Shown one piece after another: positions 6,526-16,536 of a stretch of 64,000 nucleotides of DNA. The notes beneath the pieces were generated by a model, which was given only the letters and a program-made list of their open reading frames with translations, was not told the origin of the DNA and did not search any database. Position numbers and translations under genes: made by a program. Source of the DNA: Nitrospirota bacterium (GTDB taxonomy: Bacteria; Nitrospirota; Nitrospiria; SBBL01; JAADHI01); NCBI GenBank assembly GCA_029261155.1, contig JAJDBW010000010.1, positions 1-64,000 on the forward strand, written 5' to 3'. Positions within the stretch are counted from its first letter, which is position 1. Each line of letters starts with the position of its first letter.

Positions 6526-8679
6526 TTAAGTCCGTGTTTCGTTCTCCACAATTTTTGAAAAATCACCGAATCGGATAAAGAGGGTCTGTACGGCATGTAA
6601 TAGGCTTAGGCGGTTCTGCCGAATGGCTTCGTTTTTATCCATCACCATCACCGCGTCGAAAAATCCATTCAAGGGTTCAAAAAGGCCTGCGAGCGATTCG
6701 AGTATAAGGACATAGTGACCTTCGATCCAGAGCGGCTCGATGTTTTTTTCGATGGTGACGATTGCCTGGTGTAGATTTTTTTCCGCAGCTTCTTTTATCA
6801 AGTTTGTGTCGAGCCTGCCCCTAAAGCCGTCGGGGAGAATGCGGATGGCCCGTTTAAAGGCCGTCATCAGTGGGGAGAACAGGGGGGCTTTAGAAAACTG
6901 AACCAGGGCCTCGGCCCTTGAGATGATGTCGGCGGGGTAATCGACGCTTCCGGAGAGCAGGGCCTCCCGTAGATCATAGCGCAGCCCTCTGGATTGAAGC
7001 TCGGCATCGATCCGTTGCGTTAAGAACTGAGCTACAGCCTGAGCCGTCTTTTTCCCGGCAAATTTTTCCTGGGCTTCGTATTGTCCGACCGCTTCAGTGA
7101 GAATCGTTTCGATGGAAAGCGCTCGAAAGGCCTCTTCCGAGAGTAAGATCTGAATCAGGCCGAGACCTTGCCGCCGCAAGGCATAGGGATCTTCCGATCC
7201 GCTGGGAATCAGGCCCACGCCGAAGCAGCCGACAATCGTGTCTAATTTATCTGCAAGGGCGAGTATTCGTCCGTGCCGCGTAGCCGGAAGCGGGCCTCCG
7301 GATTGATGGGGGAGGTAGTGCGCTTCGATGGCCGCCGAAACCTCGGCGGGCTCGCCATCCAAGGCGGCGTATATCCGGCCCATCGTACCTTGCAGCGAGG
7401 GAAATTCCCGGACCACGCCCGTCAAGAGATCGGCCTTGGCGAGGAGTGCCGCGCCTTGGGCCTTGAGGATATCGGTCTTGTCGCCGCCCGTCTCTTTGGC
7501 GATAAAAACGGAAAGGGCGCAAAGGCGGACGGTTTTTTCCTGAAGGCTTCCGAGTTTTTCTTGAAAGGTCACGCGATCGAGGGCCGCCGAGAAGTCGGTC
7601 AAGTCCTGTTTTCGATCCTGTTCGAAATAAAAGCGGGCGTCCACCAGCCGCGCCCGCAACACGCGCTCGTTGCCTTTTTGGATCATGCTCATATCTTCAG
7701 AAACGACATTCGAGACGGTAATAAAATGAGGAAGCAAGGCGCCTTTGTCATTATAAACGGGGAAGTAGCCTTGGTGTTCCGCCATAGCGGTCGTAATAAT
7801 TTCTTTGGGTATGTCTAAAAAATCCGCATCGAAATTTCCACAGAGGGCTTTAGGATATTCCACCGTATCGGCAGCCTGAGCAAGGAGGCCTTCGTCGGCG
7901 ACGACACGACCTTGCTTTTCCATCGCCAAGGCTTGAACTTCTGACTGAATAAGACGCATGCGTTCTTTGGTATTGATCAGCACAAATCGCTTTCGCAAGC
8001 CTTCTCGATAGGATTCGAAGTCGTGCACCTCGAAAGCGTCCGGCGCCATAATGTGATGTCCCTGGGACAAATTTCCAGACGCCACGCCGGCATAGGAAAA
8101 GGGGACGCGCTTGCCGTCATAGATGGCCAAAAGGGATCGAATGGGCCGAACAAAGGCCACACCGCTGTCATTCCATCGCATGGATCGGGGAAAGGTCAAT
8201 TGGGCGATCATCTCTGGGATGAGGCTTTCAAGGCGCCCCGCTGTCGGCGCGCCCACGCGTTCCCGAGTGAACACGAGATATTCGCCCTTCTTCCCCTTGG
8301 CCGCCGGGCCGAGGCTTGCTGCGTCTTGAATCTGGATCTCCGGAAGGTCGACACCCTGCGATTTTGCAAAGCCGAGGGCCGCAGGTTTCGGTTTACCTTT
8401 CTCGTCAAAGGCGGCCTGTTTCGGCGGGCCGATAATGCGCTCGGTTTTCGTTTCTTGTTTGGGCGCGAGATGGGCCACATGAAGGACGATGCGTCGCGGC
8501 GTGCCGTAGACTTCGGCTTTGCTAAAAGGAAGGCCGTTTGCGTTAAAGACTTTCTCAGAAAGTTCAGCCAGTTGCTTTAAAGTCGTCGGAAGCACGTTGG
8601 ATGGAATTTCTTCGACCCCAATTTCGATGAGTAGGGGACGTTGTGTATCGGGACCGTTTGGACTAACGCGATCGTTCAT
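6526..8679 (-). CDS. glyS: Glycyl-tRNA synthetase, beta subunit
   Basis: This 717-residue beta chain belongs to the bacterial alpha2beta2 glycyl-tRNA synthetase, which charges tRNA-Gly. The N-terminus [16 protein letters not shown] is diagnostic, followed by [11 protein letters not shown], the long central region with [16 protein letters not shown], the HD-like segment [17 protein letters not shown], and a C-terminal anticodon-binding DALR-type region ([19 protein letters not shown]). The length is normal. Its start overlaps the end of glyQ by 17 bases, the usual glyQS arrangement, which implies translational coupling and balanced subunit supply. Confidence 0.97.
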   Translation of the reverse strand: MNDRVSPNGPDTQRPLLIEIGVEEIPSNVLPTTLKQLAELSEKVFNANGLPFSKAEVYGTPRRIVLHVAHLAPKQETKTERIIGPPKQAAFDEKGKPKPAALGFAKSQGVDLPEIQIQDAASLGPAAKGKKGEYLVFTRERVGAPTAGRLESLIPEMIAQLTFPRSMRWNDSGVAFVRPIRSLLAIYDGKRVPFSYAGVASGNLSQGHHIMAPDAFEVHDFESYREGLRKRFVLINTKERMRLIQSEVQALAMEKQGRVVADEGLLAQAADTVEYPKALCGNFDADFLDIPKEIITTAMAEHQGYFPVYNDKGALLPHFITVSNVVSEDMSMIQKGNERVLRARLVDARFYFEQDRKQDLTDFSAALDRVTFQEKLGSLQEKTVRLCALSVFIAKETGGDKTDILKAQGAALLAKADLLTGVVREFPSLQGTMGRIYAALDGEPAEVSAAIEAHYLPHQSGGPLPATRHGRILALADKLDTIVGCFGVGLIPSGSEDPYALRRQGLGLIQILLSEEAFRALSIETILTEAVGQYEAQEKFAGKKTAQAVAQFLTQRIDAELQSRGLRYDLREALLSGSVDYPADIISRAEALVQFSKAPLFSPLMTAFKRAIRILPDGFRGRLDTNLIKEAAEKNLHQAIVTIEKNIEPLWIEGHYVLILESLAGLFEPLNGFFDAVMVMDKNEAIRQNRLSLLHAVQTLFIRFGDFSKIVENETRT

Positions 8680-9580
8680 TTTTTAGAAGGGGAAAGCCCG
8701 CAGCTTCTCTAAGTTGAAGATATTGGGCCGCGCAGGCGCGGGCCAGGCCTCGGACACGTCCGATGTAGCCGGTGCGTTCGGTCACGGAGATGGCACCCCG
8801 CGCGTCGAGCAAGTTAAACAGATGCGAACTCTTGATGCACTGATCGTAGGCGGGCAGGACAAGGTCTTTTTTGATCAAGGCCTTTCCCTCCATTTCCGCA
8901 TGGTCGAACAGGGTCTTTAGGGTCGCCACATCGGCCGATTCGAAATTATAGCGGGAAAATTGAACCTCGCCCTCGTGATGCACATCGCCATAATGCAGGT
9001 CGTCGGTCCAAAGTAAATCGTAGACATTGTCAACGCCCTGCAGATACATGGCGACCCGCTCCAGACCGTAGGTGATCTCCACCGAGACCGGGTCGAGGGC
9101 GATGCCCCCGATTTCCTGAAAATAGGTAAATTGGGTAATTTCCATGCCGTCGAGGCGAACCTCCCAGCCCAATCCCCAGGCCCCCAAAGAGGGCGATTCC
9201 CAATCGTCCTGCACGAAACGGATGTCGTGCTCGTTCAGGGCCAAGCCGAAGGACGAGAGACTCTGCAAATAAAGATCTTGGATGTCTTCGGGTGCGGGCT
9301 TCAAGAGGACCTGATATTGATAGTAATGCTGGAGACGGTTGGGATTTTCGCCGTAGCGCCCGTCGGTCGGTCTCCGGGAGGCTTGAACATAGGCGGCTTT
9401 CCAGGGTTCAGGGCCCAGGGCCTTTAAAAAGGTGGCCGGGTGAAAGGTGCCTGCGCCGACTTCATTGTCATAAGATTGAAGGATGAGGCAGCCCCGTTCG
9501 GCCCAGAAGCGATGAAGCGAGAGAAAAAGGTCTTGGAAGCTCAGGCACTGGCTTTGGGTCGATAACACGAGTCGGCTCAC
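8663..9580 (-). CDS. glyQ: Glycyl-tRNA synthetase, alpha subunit
   Basis: This 305-residue catalytic class II subunit forms glycyl-adenylate together with the beta chain. [57 protein letters not shown] (class II motif 2 region) and [17 protein letters not shown] are characteristic. The length matches the family. The first ATG at 9580 is accepted because the next conserved residues follow within 15 positions. The gene is separated from the efflux operon by 145 bases and has its own upstream region. Confidence 0.97.
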   Translation of the reverse strand: MSRLVLSTQSQCLSFQDLFLSLHRFWAERGCLILQSYDNEVGAGTFHPATFLKALGPEPWKAAYVQASRRPTDGRYGENPNRLQHYYQYQVLLKPAPEDIQDLYLQSLSSFGLALNEHDIRFVQDDWESPSLGAWGLGWEVRLDGMEITQFTYFQEIGGIALDPVSVEITYGLERVAMYLQGVDNVYDLLWTDDLHYGDVHHEGEVQFSRYNFESADVATLKTLFDHAEMEGKALIKKDLVLPAYDQCIKSSHLFNLLDARGAISVTERTGYIGRVRGLARACAAQYLQLREAAGFPLLKNERSR

Positions 9581-9652
9581 CTAGAGGATGCGGCTCCAAA
9601 AGTACCAGAATGGAAGAAATGATGTCAACGGAACAATAGGGAAAGCCTCAGA

Positions 9653-9672
9653 AATACGAGGGTTTTCGTATT
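9653..9672 (+). terminator. Hairpin with T-run between cusA and glyQ
   Basis: AATACGA pairs with TCGTATT through GGGTTT and is followed on the plus strand by GTTTTTTT, an intrinsic-terminator shape. Both flanking genes are on the minus strand, so it would stop antisense or read-through transcription rather than cusA. As a bidirectional hairpin it could also mark the end of the cus transcript. Its role is uncertain. Confidence 0.4.
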
Positions 9673-9725
9673 GTTTTTTTGTCTCCGGTGCTTGTCATAG
9701 GACTAAGTTGGATGACATGGGGTTC

Positions 9726-12700
9726 TTAGTCCGAGGCCCTGAGGGTAGGGAAGGCCTCTTTATCTCCCGAGAAAACAAGCTGCCCTTTCCGCCAAAGAAG
9801 ATAGATAGAAGGCAAAAGCAAGAGCTCCATCAGCGTTGCAGTGGCCATGCCGCCGACCATGGGGGCGGCAATACGCTTCATGACATCGGCCCCGGTGCCC
9901 GTGCTCCAGAGGATGGGCACCAAGCCGGCGATGGTGGTGGTCACCGTCATCAGCTTCGGTCGTACACGCAAGACCGCCCCTTCCATCACGGCGGCGTAGA
10001 GGTCCGGCAGACTCGCCAGACGACCTTCCGAACGGCGGCGGTCATAGGCCTCGTCCAAATAGAGAATCATCACCACGCCGGTTTCGGCGTCAACCCCGGC
10101 CAGGGCGATGATACCCACCCAGACGGCGATGCTCATGTTGTAGTCTAAAAGGGTGATGATCCATGTGGCGCCGATGAGAGAAAAAGGGATGGTCAAAAAT
10201 ATAATCAAGGTTTCCGGTACCGACTTGAAATGAAAATAAAGCAACAGAAAGACGATCAAGAGCGTGAGGGGGACGACAATTTTAAGCTGTGCTTTTGCCC
10301 GTTCGAGATAGGCATATTGCCCGGCCCAATTGAGGGCGTAGCCTGGCGGAAGGCTTACAGATGCCGTGACCTTGGCCTTCGCCTCTTGGACAAAGCCGCC
10401 CAAGTCGCGTCCGGCGACATCCACGAAAACCGTTCCCGTGAGCCGGCCGTTTTCGTTTTTAATCATCGGCGGCCCTTCGGTGTAGGCGATCTCGGCCAGG
10501 GCTGAAAGCGGAATCTGTGCGCCCCTGGGCGTGGCGATGAGGACGCGTTTTATTTTTTCGATATCGTCGCGGTATTCGCGGGCGTATCGCACATTAATGG
10601 GATAGCGCTCCCGGCCCTGAATCACCTGGGAGATGTTTTTCCCGCCGATGGCCGATTCGATGACCTCCTCGATTTCTCCGACGGTGAGGCCGTAGCGGGA
10701 CGCTTCTTCCCGTTTAATGTCGATGTCGAGATAGTAGCCTCCCGTTACCCGCTCGAAAAAGGCCGAGCGCACGCCGTCCATCCCGCTGATGAGGCCCTCG
10801 ATCTGCAGCCCTATTTTTTCTATCCCCTTTAGATTGGGTCCCAAGACCTTAATACCCACGCTGCTGCGCACGCCCGTCGCCAGCATTTCGGTTCGTGTTT
10901 GAATGGGCATCCACCAGATATTCGGCATGCCGGGGAAACGGACTTTTTTATCCATCTCGGCAATGAGGCCGTCCCAAGTGAGTCCAGGCCGCCATTCGGC
11001 TTTGGGCTTTAAGGTAATGGTTGTCTCGGTCATGGAGATCGGCGCGGGATCTGTCGGTGTATCTGCCTGGCCGATCTTACCGAAGACCCGCGCGACCTCG
11101 GGGATTTCCATCAGCAATTCATCCTGCCGCTGAAGCAGGCGCGTCGCCTCCGTGATCGAGATGCCGGGAAGGGTCGTCGGCATGTATAAAATTGCACCTT
11201 CATTCAGAGGCGGCATGAATTCCGAACCCAGTTTGAGAAAGACCGGCACGGTGCTGAAGAGCAGGATGAGGGCGACGAAGAGCAGGGTCTTGGGCCAGCG
11301 GAGTACGGCCCTCAAAATGGGGTCGTAAAGGGCGATTAAAAAACGGCTGACCGGGTGCCGCGCCTCCGGGCGGATCTTGCCGCGGATGAAGATCACCATC
11401 AAGGCGGGGGTGAGGGTGATGGCGAGGAAGGCCGAGAAGAACATCGCGAGCGTCTTGGTGTAAGCCAGGGGCTGGAAGAGCCGGCCTTCCTGGCCCTGGA
11501 GCACGAAGATGGGAAGAAAGGCGACCGAGATAATCAGCAGGGCGAAAAAGAGCGCCGGGCCGACTTCTTGGGCCGCCGCGATAATGGCATCACTCCGGGA
11601 TCCCTGCCGACCGGAGGCCTCCCATTTCTCCAGTTTTTTGTGGGCGTTTTCCACCATGACGATGGAGGAGTCCACCATCGCCCCGATCGCAATCGCGATG
11701 CCGCCGAGGGACATAATATTGGACGTGATTTTGAGATAGTGCATGAGAATGAAGGAAATCAAGATCGCCACCGGGAGGTTAATCATCACCACCAAGGCGC
11801 TCGGTAGATGGAACAAGAAGACCAGGCTGACCACGCTCACCACCAGGGCCAGTTTCAGCAGTTCCTCTTTCAAGGTGTCGATGGAGGCATGGATGAGTTC
11901 CGAGCGGTCATAGGTTGGCACGATTTTCATGCCCTCCGGTAGTGAGGGCAACATTTCCGTGATCTTTGCCTTCACGCCCTCGATCACCTTCAAGGCGTCC
12001 TCCCCGTAGCGCATGACGACGATGCCGCCGACCACTTCGCCTTGGCCGTCCAATTCTACGACCCCGCGCCGGATGTCGGGACCGAAGGCGACTTCCGCGA
12101 TATCGCCGACGCGGACTGGCGTTCCTTCGGTCTCGCTCCGGAGTACAACCTGGCGGAGATCGTCCAGCGACTGGATGTAGCCCCGTCCGCGCACCATGAA
12201 TTCCCGTCCGGCCTGTTCAATCACGCGGCCGCCGACATCGTTATTGCTCATGCGGATCTGTTGTGTGACATGAGAAAGCGACAATCCGTAGGCCGCGAGT
12301 TTGTTGGGATCGACGTTCACTTGATACTGCTTGACATGCCCGCCGATGGAGGCGACCTCGGCCACGCCTGGCACGGCCTGCAAGGCGTAACGCAAAGTCC
12401 AATCTTGAAAGCTACGGAGCGCAGCAAGGTCTTGCCTACCCGATGCGTCGACCAAGGCGTATTGATAGACCCAGCCCACGCCCGTGGCGTCCGGCCCCAG
12501 TCTCGGTGTGATGCCATCGGGGAGTTTGTCGCCGACCCCCTGCATGTATTCCAAGACCCGGCTCCGCGCCCAATAGAGGTCCGTGCCGTCCTCGAAAATC
12601 ACGTAGACATAGGAGTAGCCCAGCATGGACTGGCCCCGGACGGTTTTCACTTTGGGGGCCGAGATCATGGAGGAGACGATGGGATAGGTGACCTGGTCCT

Positions 12701-12890
12701 CCACCAAGTCCGGGCTCCGCCCGGGCCACTCCGTATAGATAATCACTTGGATGTCCGAAAGATCGGGCAGGGCATCCAGAGGAACCTTTCGCATTGCCCA
12801 GACACCCCAGGCCGAGAGAAAGCCGATCAGGAGCAAGACTAGAAATTTATTTTTTGCGCTGAGTTCGATAATTCGCGCCAGCATCCGCAT
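9726..12890 (-). CDS. cusA: Heavy-metal RND efflux pump, CusA family
   Basis: This 1054-residue inner-membrane RND transporter of the HME subfamily exports Cu(I)/Ag(I), or other metal ions, by proton antiport. The N-terminal transmembrane segment FLVLLLIGFLSAWGVWAMRK leads into the porter domain (WPGRSPDLVEDQVTYPIVSS; VGWVYQYALVD). TM4 contains GAMVDSSIVMVENAHKKLE with the conserved acidic residue of HME pumps. The C-terminal half repeats the fold (PFSLIGATWIITLLDYNMS; AETGVVMILYLDEAYD). The length is standard. It is the last gene of a minus-strand operon behind cusC and cusB, 78 bases after cusB. Metal specificity is inferred from the family and the Met-rich adaptor. Confidence 0.95.
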   Translation of the reverse strand: MRMLARIIELSAKNKFLVLLLIGFLSAWGVWAMRKVPLDALPDLSDIQVIIYTEWPGRSPDLVEDQVTYPIVSSMISAPKVKTVRGQSMLGYSYVYVIFEDGTDLYWARSRVLEYMQGVGDKLPDGITPRLGPDATGVGWVYQYALVDASGRQDLAALRSFQDWTLRYALQAVPGVAEVASIGGHVKQYQVNVDPNKLAAYGLSLSHVTQQIRMSNNDVGGRVIEQAGREFMVRGRGYIQSLDDLRQVVLRSETEGTPVRVGDIAEVAFGPDIRRGVVELDGQGEVVGGIVVMRYGEDALKVIEGVKAKITEMLPSLPEGMKIVPTYDRSELIHASIDTLKEELLKLALVVSVVSLVFLFHLPSALVVMINLPVAILISFILMHYLKITSNIMSLGGIAIAIGAMVDSSIVMVENAHKKLEKWEASGRQGSRSDAIIAAAQEVGPALFFALLIISVAFLPIFVLQGQEGRLFQPLAYTKTLAMFFSAFLAITLTPALMVIFIRGKIRPEARHPVSRFLIALYDPILRAVLRWPKTLLFVALILLFSTVPVFLKLGSEFMPPLNEGAILYMPTTLPGISITEATRLLQRQDELLMEIPEVARVFGKIGQADTPTDPAPISMTETTITLKPKAEWRPGLTWDGLIAEMDKKVRFPGMPNIWWMPIQTRTEMLATGVRSSVGIKVLGPNLKGIEKIGLQIEGLISGMDGVRSAFFERVTGGYYLDIDIKREEASRYGLTVGEIEEVIESAIGGKNISQVIQGRERYPINVRYAREYRDDIEKIKRVLIATPRGAQIPLSALAEIAYTEGPPMIKNENGRLTGTVFVDVAGRDLGGFVQEAKAKVTASVSLPPGYALNWAGQYAYLERAKAQLKIVVPLTLLIVFLLLYFHFKSVPETLIIFLTIPFSLIGATWIITLLDYNMSIAVWVGIIALAGVDAETGVVMILYLDEAYDRRRSEGRLASLPDLYAAVMEGAVLRVRPKLMTVTTTIAGLVPILWSTGTGADVMKRIAAPMVGGMATATLMELLLLPSIYLLWRKGQLVFSGDKEAFPTLRASD

Positions 12891-12968
12891 TTTCCTTTCA
12901 GATTAAAACAGCATTCGCGTTTGGCCGATGAATGAGGAGGGGGGCGCCTCCTTCATCGATACTCGACC

Positions 12969-14603
12969 CTACATGCCGGGCATGCCTTTCATATCGTCCA
13001 TGTCCATTTCGCCACCCGCCTCCAGCACGAATTTTTCTGAGCGCTCGGGTTTTCCGGGAAGCCTGACATGGGCCGTGACTTCCCAGGATCCCGCCATGCC
13101 GAAATTAACCGCCGCTTCATAATGGCCGTCCCGAAATTCGGCAGGCCGTTTCGTCACCCGCATGCCGGGCATTGGCATGGTGTAGGCGAAAACCACTTTT
13201 GCGTTTTCGACCCCCTTGCCGCTGCTGTCCGCGATCTTCAATTTCAAACGGTTTTCGCCCTCTTGCGGCGGGCTGGGTTCCGTGGAGAGGGTCCAAGTCA
13301 TGCCCTCCACCGTAAGACTTTGTACTGTGGCGGTTTTTATCTCCGACATCCCCTTCATTTCTTTCATGCCCCCCATATCCATTTCGCCCATCTGGGCCTG
13401 CTCCATCTTAATGCCGCCCATGCCCAAGGCCCCCATCATGTTGGCGGAGGCCATCAGCTTGCTTTCGGAGTCGATCAGGAAGTTCCCGGCGCTGACGACG
13501 CGTTCGCCCGCTTTTAGCCCGGAGAGGACGATGTAGGTTTCTCCGTTTCGGCTGACTTCCACATTCCGGGCGTCGTACATGCCCATGCCACGGTCAACGA
13601 AGACGATGCGGCGAAGGCCGGAATCGAGCACGGCCGATTCGGGAATCACGAGGGCCCGTCCAATAGGCGCATTGAATAGAACCTCGGCGAACATCTCCGG
13701 TTTTAAACGCAGGTCTGAATTGGGCAAGTCCAGTCGTACGCGAACCGTTCGTGTTTCGGGATTGAGCACCGGATCGATAAAGGCGATCTTTGCCGTGAAG
13801 CGCTCTCCCGGGAGCGCGGAGACATGGATCTCCGCATCCTGTCCGGGTGAAAGGGTGCCCATCTCCGATTCGTAGACCTCGGCGAAAACCCAGACCTTGG
13901 AGAGATCGGCGATTTCGTAGAGGGCCATCTCGGGCGTGATGCGCATGCCCTGTGTGCCCCTGCGTTTGATGACGACACCGTTGATGGGGGCATAGACGGT
14001 CATCACGGTATCGGCTTTTCCTCGCTCTTCCAGGTCTTGAATCTGTCTTTCGCTAATGTTCCACAAGCGCAGCCGTTTCTTCGCGGCCTCCACCAATAAA
14101 TTGCCCGTCTGCCTTACCTCTGCGACTGGACTGGCTTGAAGTTTCGCCTGGCTTTTTAAGGCCAATAGATACTCCTGCTGGGTGGAAAGAAAGTCCGGCG
14201 CGTAAACGCTAAAGAGCGGATCCCCTTTTTTTACGGCCTGTCCCGTGAAATTCACGAAGAGATCCTCAATCCAGCCCTCGACCCGAAGGTGAATTTGCGC
14301 AAGTCTGCGCTCGTCATAGGCCACGCGCCCCATGGCGCGGATCGTTTTAACCAGGTCTTGTTCTTCTACTGTCGCGAGCTTCAGGCCAATACGCTCCGCC
14401 TTGAGTGCATCCACCATGGTGGGCGGCTGCGCACCCTTTTGGTTTCCCATGTCCATGCCCGCCATACCCTGCATGTTGTCTTGGGCTTTGCTTTCTCCGG
14501 CAGTGGAGGAGAGGGGCGTGATCGGAAACAAGGCCAAGGCTGCCACCGCGATGATAAGCAGGGCGGACCTGGGTGAAGTCTTCGTAAGACGAATACGATT
14601 CAT
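12969..14603 (-). CDS. cusB: Cus-type periplasmic adaptor with Met-rich segments and a C-terminal FixH/YtkA-like domain
   Basis: This 544-residue membrane-fusion protein links the RND pump to the outer-membrane channel and delivers metal. An N-terminal hydrophobic segment (about 14-33) is a signal peptide or anchor. Residues 44-52 are Met-rich (MQGMAGMDM). The adaptor core follows, with VRVEGWIEDLFVNFTGQAVK, a coiled-coil hairpin and beta-barrel strands. A second Met-rich linker lies at about 385-421, then an immunoglobulin-like domain (LKLKIADSSGKGVENAKV; GSWEVTAHVRLPG) of the YtkA/FixH type, and a third Met cluster ends the protein (MDMDDMKGMPGM). Usual CusB proteins are roughly 400 residues, so the C-terminal domain is extra. 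It probably replaces the separate chaperone CusF, which is absent here. Confidence 0.93.
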   Translation of the reverse strand: MNRIRLTKTSPRSALLIIAVAALALFPITPLSSTAGESKAQDNMQGMAGMDMGNQKGAQPPTMVDALKAERIGLKLATVEEQDLVKTIRAMGRVAYDERRLAQIHLRVEGWIEDLFVNFTGQAVKKGDPLFSVYAPDFLSTQQEYLLALKSQAKLQASPVAEVRQTGNLLVEAAKKRLRLWNISERQIQDLEERGKADTVMTVYAPINGVVIKRRGTQGMRITPEMALYEIADLSKVWVFAEVYESEMGTLSPGQDAEIHVSALPGERFTAKIAFIDPVLNPETRTVRVRLDLPNSDLRLKPEMFAEVLFNAPIGRALVIPESAVLDSGLRRIVFVDRGMGMYDARNVEVSRNGETYIVLSGLKAGERVVSAGNFLIDSESKLMASANMMGALGMGGIKMEQAQMGEMDMGGMKEMKGMSEIKTATVQSLTVEGMTWTLSTEPSPPQEGENRLKLKIADSSGKGVENAKVVFAYTMPMPGMRVTKRPAEFRDGHYEAAVNFGMAGSWEVTAHVRLPGKPERSEKFVLEAGGEMDMDDMKGMPGM

Positions 14604-14656
14604 TGGACATCCTCCTCAATTTTTAAAATTGGTGTTACTTTTTTTCTTTATCCACA

Positions 14657-15919
14657 TTAAAACGGCATCCCGATGACCCCTTCCAGCTCGGCCAGATTTT
14701 TATTGAGATCCACGAAGGCGCGAAGGCGAGCCAAGGCGATGTCGCGGAGGCGTTTCTGGGCGTCGATTAAGGTAAGAAAGTCGTTCTTCTGCGTGCTGTA
14801 GCCGATAAGCGCGGCCTCCTGGGCCTGTTCGGCCAGGAGCAGCAAGCCGTCTTCGTAGAGCCGGGCGAGACGGAAATTTGTTTCGAAGGCAATGTAGAGG
14901 GCCTGAACCTGAAAGCGCGTTTCGTTGACGGCGGCCCGATAGGCCGACTCGGCGCGATGCCGCTCGGCCACGGCTTCCCGGATTCCTGCTTCATGGCTTT
15001 TTGGGTTGAGCCAAGGCAGGTTCATTTTAAAAGAGGTCATCCAGCGGTTTTGGCCGCCGTGCACATCCCAATAAGACAACTCGGCCATAAAGTCGGGTTG
15101 GAAAGAAGCCTTGGCCAGGGCGATGTTTGCGTCGCCCCGTTCAATGTTCAGGGCCCCGCCCCGATGTTCTGGGCGTGATTTTTCGGCCGCGGCTTGAAGC
15201 GCATCGAGCGGAGGCAGTTGAAGGGGGAGGCCCGGCGCTTCCGGAAGACCGAGGGGCGCTTCGACCGGGCGATTCAAGAGGCTGTAAATCCTTCCCGCCG
15301 CGCTTTCTAGAAATTGCTTCAGGCTCTCGCCTTGATTGGCGAGATCTAAGACCTCCATTTGCGCGCGAAGCACATCTTGCTGGCCGACTTTGCCGGCAGA
15401 AAATAATGCTGTGGCCGCCAGGGCAAAACGCTCGGAAAGCGCCTGCTGTTCATGATGAATTTCGAGATTTTGATGTGCGAAGTAATAGTCGAAGTAGGCC
15501 TGTTTGCCTTGGGCGATCAATCGGCGTTCAAGGCCCCTCAAGGTTTCGATGGAGATCCGGGCTTCCAATTCGGCAATACGCCCGCGCTTGTCTCGTTTTC
15601 CTAAAAAAGGCAGGCGCTGAGACAGGCTGTACCAGGTTTCGTTGGCCTCGAACCAGTCGAAGTTCGAAGGAATGGACCACTGCATTAGACCGATTTCCGG
15701 ATCGTCGAGGGCGCGGGCCTGAGGGATTTTTTCGCGCTCGCCTATCAGTCCGGCCCGTGCGGCCTTGAGCTCCGGGTTGTGTTGCATCAAGGCGGTAACA
15801 AGCGCATCGAGCGTGAAAACGGGCTGGCTTTTCTCCTCGGCCCAACCGGGGCCTGCGACCATTGCCCCGTAAAAAAAGACAGCAATCCACATGAGAGACT
15901 TCATGACAAAAGATTTCAT
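14657..15919 (-). CDS. cusC: TolC-family outer-membrane channel, CusC-like
   Basis: This 420-residue outer-membrane efflux protein has a signal peptide (MKSLMWIAVFFYGAMVAGPGWA) and the OEP repeats of long alpha-helices: HNPELKAARAGLIGEREKIP near the N-terminus and the second repeat with FQVQALYIAFETNFRLARLY. It would form the exit duct of the CusCBA complex. I chose the ATG at 15919 with GGAG upstream. A longer form from 15964 would place 15 extra residues ahead of the signal peptide. The gene is second in the operon, followed by cusB after 53 bases. Confidence 0.9.
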   Translation of the reverse strand: MKSFVMKSLMWIAVFFYGAMVAGPGWAEEKSQPVFTLDALVTALMQHNPELKAARAGLIGEREKIPQARALDDPEIGLMQWSIPSNFDWFEANETWYSLSQRLPFLGKRDKRGRIAELEARISIETLRGLERRLIAQGKQAYFDYYFAHQNLEIHHEQQALSERFALAATALFSAGKVGQQDVLRAQMEVLDLANQGESLKQFLESAAGRIYSLLNRPVEAPLGLPEAPGLPLQLPPLDALQAAAEKSRPEHRGGALNIERGDANIALAKASFQPDFMAELSYWDVHGGQNRWMTSFKMNLPWLNPKSHEAGIREAVAERHRAESAYRAAVNETRFQVQALYIAFETNFRLARLYEDGLLLLAEQAQEAALIGYSTQKNDFLTLIDAQKRLRDIALARLRAFVDLNKNLAELEGVIGMPF

Positions 15920-16034
15920 GAGCACTCCATTTCTAATTTTATTAAAAATAGACAAAAGGGACACCGCGCCACATGATGATGCGGAAAGCCATGTCGCTCA
16001 AGATTCTAGAGACGAAAAAAGATAAAGCGGGGGA

Positions 16035-16427
16035 TTAAATCAGGAGGCTGTGGTGAACGATAAAAAGATCTTGAATGCTCTGCCCCTCGATCTGTTGCAC
16101 ATCGAGAAGGTTCGAGGAAGGGGTCGCCGCTATGATTGAATTGGCGATGAGGCTCAGGCCGTCTTCACATAGAATCGCCATAGAAAAAGGCTGTTCGGGC
16201 GATTGAAGCGAGCGATGTTGGTCGGACAAATTACAAAAACGCTGGGCCGTTTCGGGGGAGGGCAGGGTCTTGCAAGGCATGGCCTTGTGATCTGCCGTGG
16301 GATTGCCGCCCAATGCCATGTGTTCCAGCATGCAGGCATCGGCCATAGGAAGGGCGAAGAACATGAGCCCGAGGACGATGGCGACGATCCGTTTTGTTTT
16401 TTTCTTCGAATTCATTTCAAAAGCCAT
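16035..16427 (-). CDS. Small secreted cysteine-containing protein at the head of the cus operon
   Basis: I do not recognise a family. The product (130 residues) has a basic start, a hydrophobic signal segment (IVAIVLGLMFFALPMADAC) whose end resembles a loose lipobox, and about four cysteines after it (DAC, PCK, FCN, LCE) with several Met and His residues. It would be exported and could bind metal in the periplasm or on a membrane. It is the first gene after the promoter of the efflux operon, where other organisms often place small copper-handling proteins. The second ATG (16415), with a GGATGG purine stretch upstream, may be the real start. No homology claim is made. Confidence 0.65.
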   Translation of the reverse strand: MAFEMNSKKKTKRIVAIVLGLMFFALPMADACMLEHMALGGNPTADHKAMPCKTLPSPETAQRFCNLSDQHRSLQSPEQPFSMAILCEDGLSLIANSIIAATPSSNLLDVQQIEGQSIQDLFIVHHSLLI

Positions 16428-16444
16428 CCGCAGATTTCAGCCCA

Positions 16445-16473
16445 ATAGTATAGGCGGCTTCGGCCAATGTCAA
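16445..16473 (-). promoter_or_regulatory. Sigma-70-type promoter of the cus operon
   Basis: On the minus strand TTGACA (16468-16473) and TACTAT (16445-16450) are 17 bases apart. This would start transcription only about ten bases before the first possible ATG, so the leader is very short. No clear CueR-type dyad or long 19-20-base spacer is visible, so metal control, if any, is not of the MerR type here. Confidence 0.6.
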
Positions 16474-16536
16474 TACGGCGGGTTTTGGGTTCCGGGATAG
16501 GGTGCTCGTCTCTCTTTTCCGATTTGAAATCGTATG

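Noticed and set aside
9700-9732. GGACTAAG/CTTAGTCC inverted repeat at the cusA stop as terminator
   Set aside because: The loop is long (17 bases) and no T-run follows on the cusA strand, so a terminator call is not supported.
12042-12842. 266-codon open frame antisense to cusA
   Set aside because: Antisense shadow inside a conserved RND pump gene.
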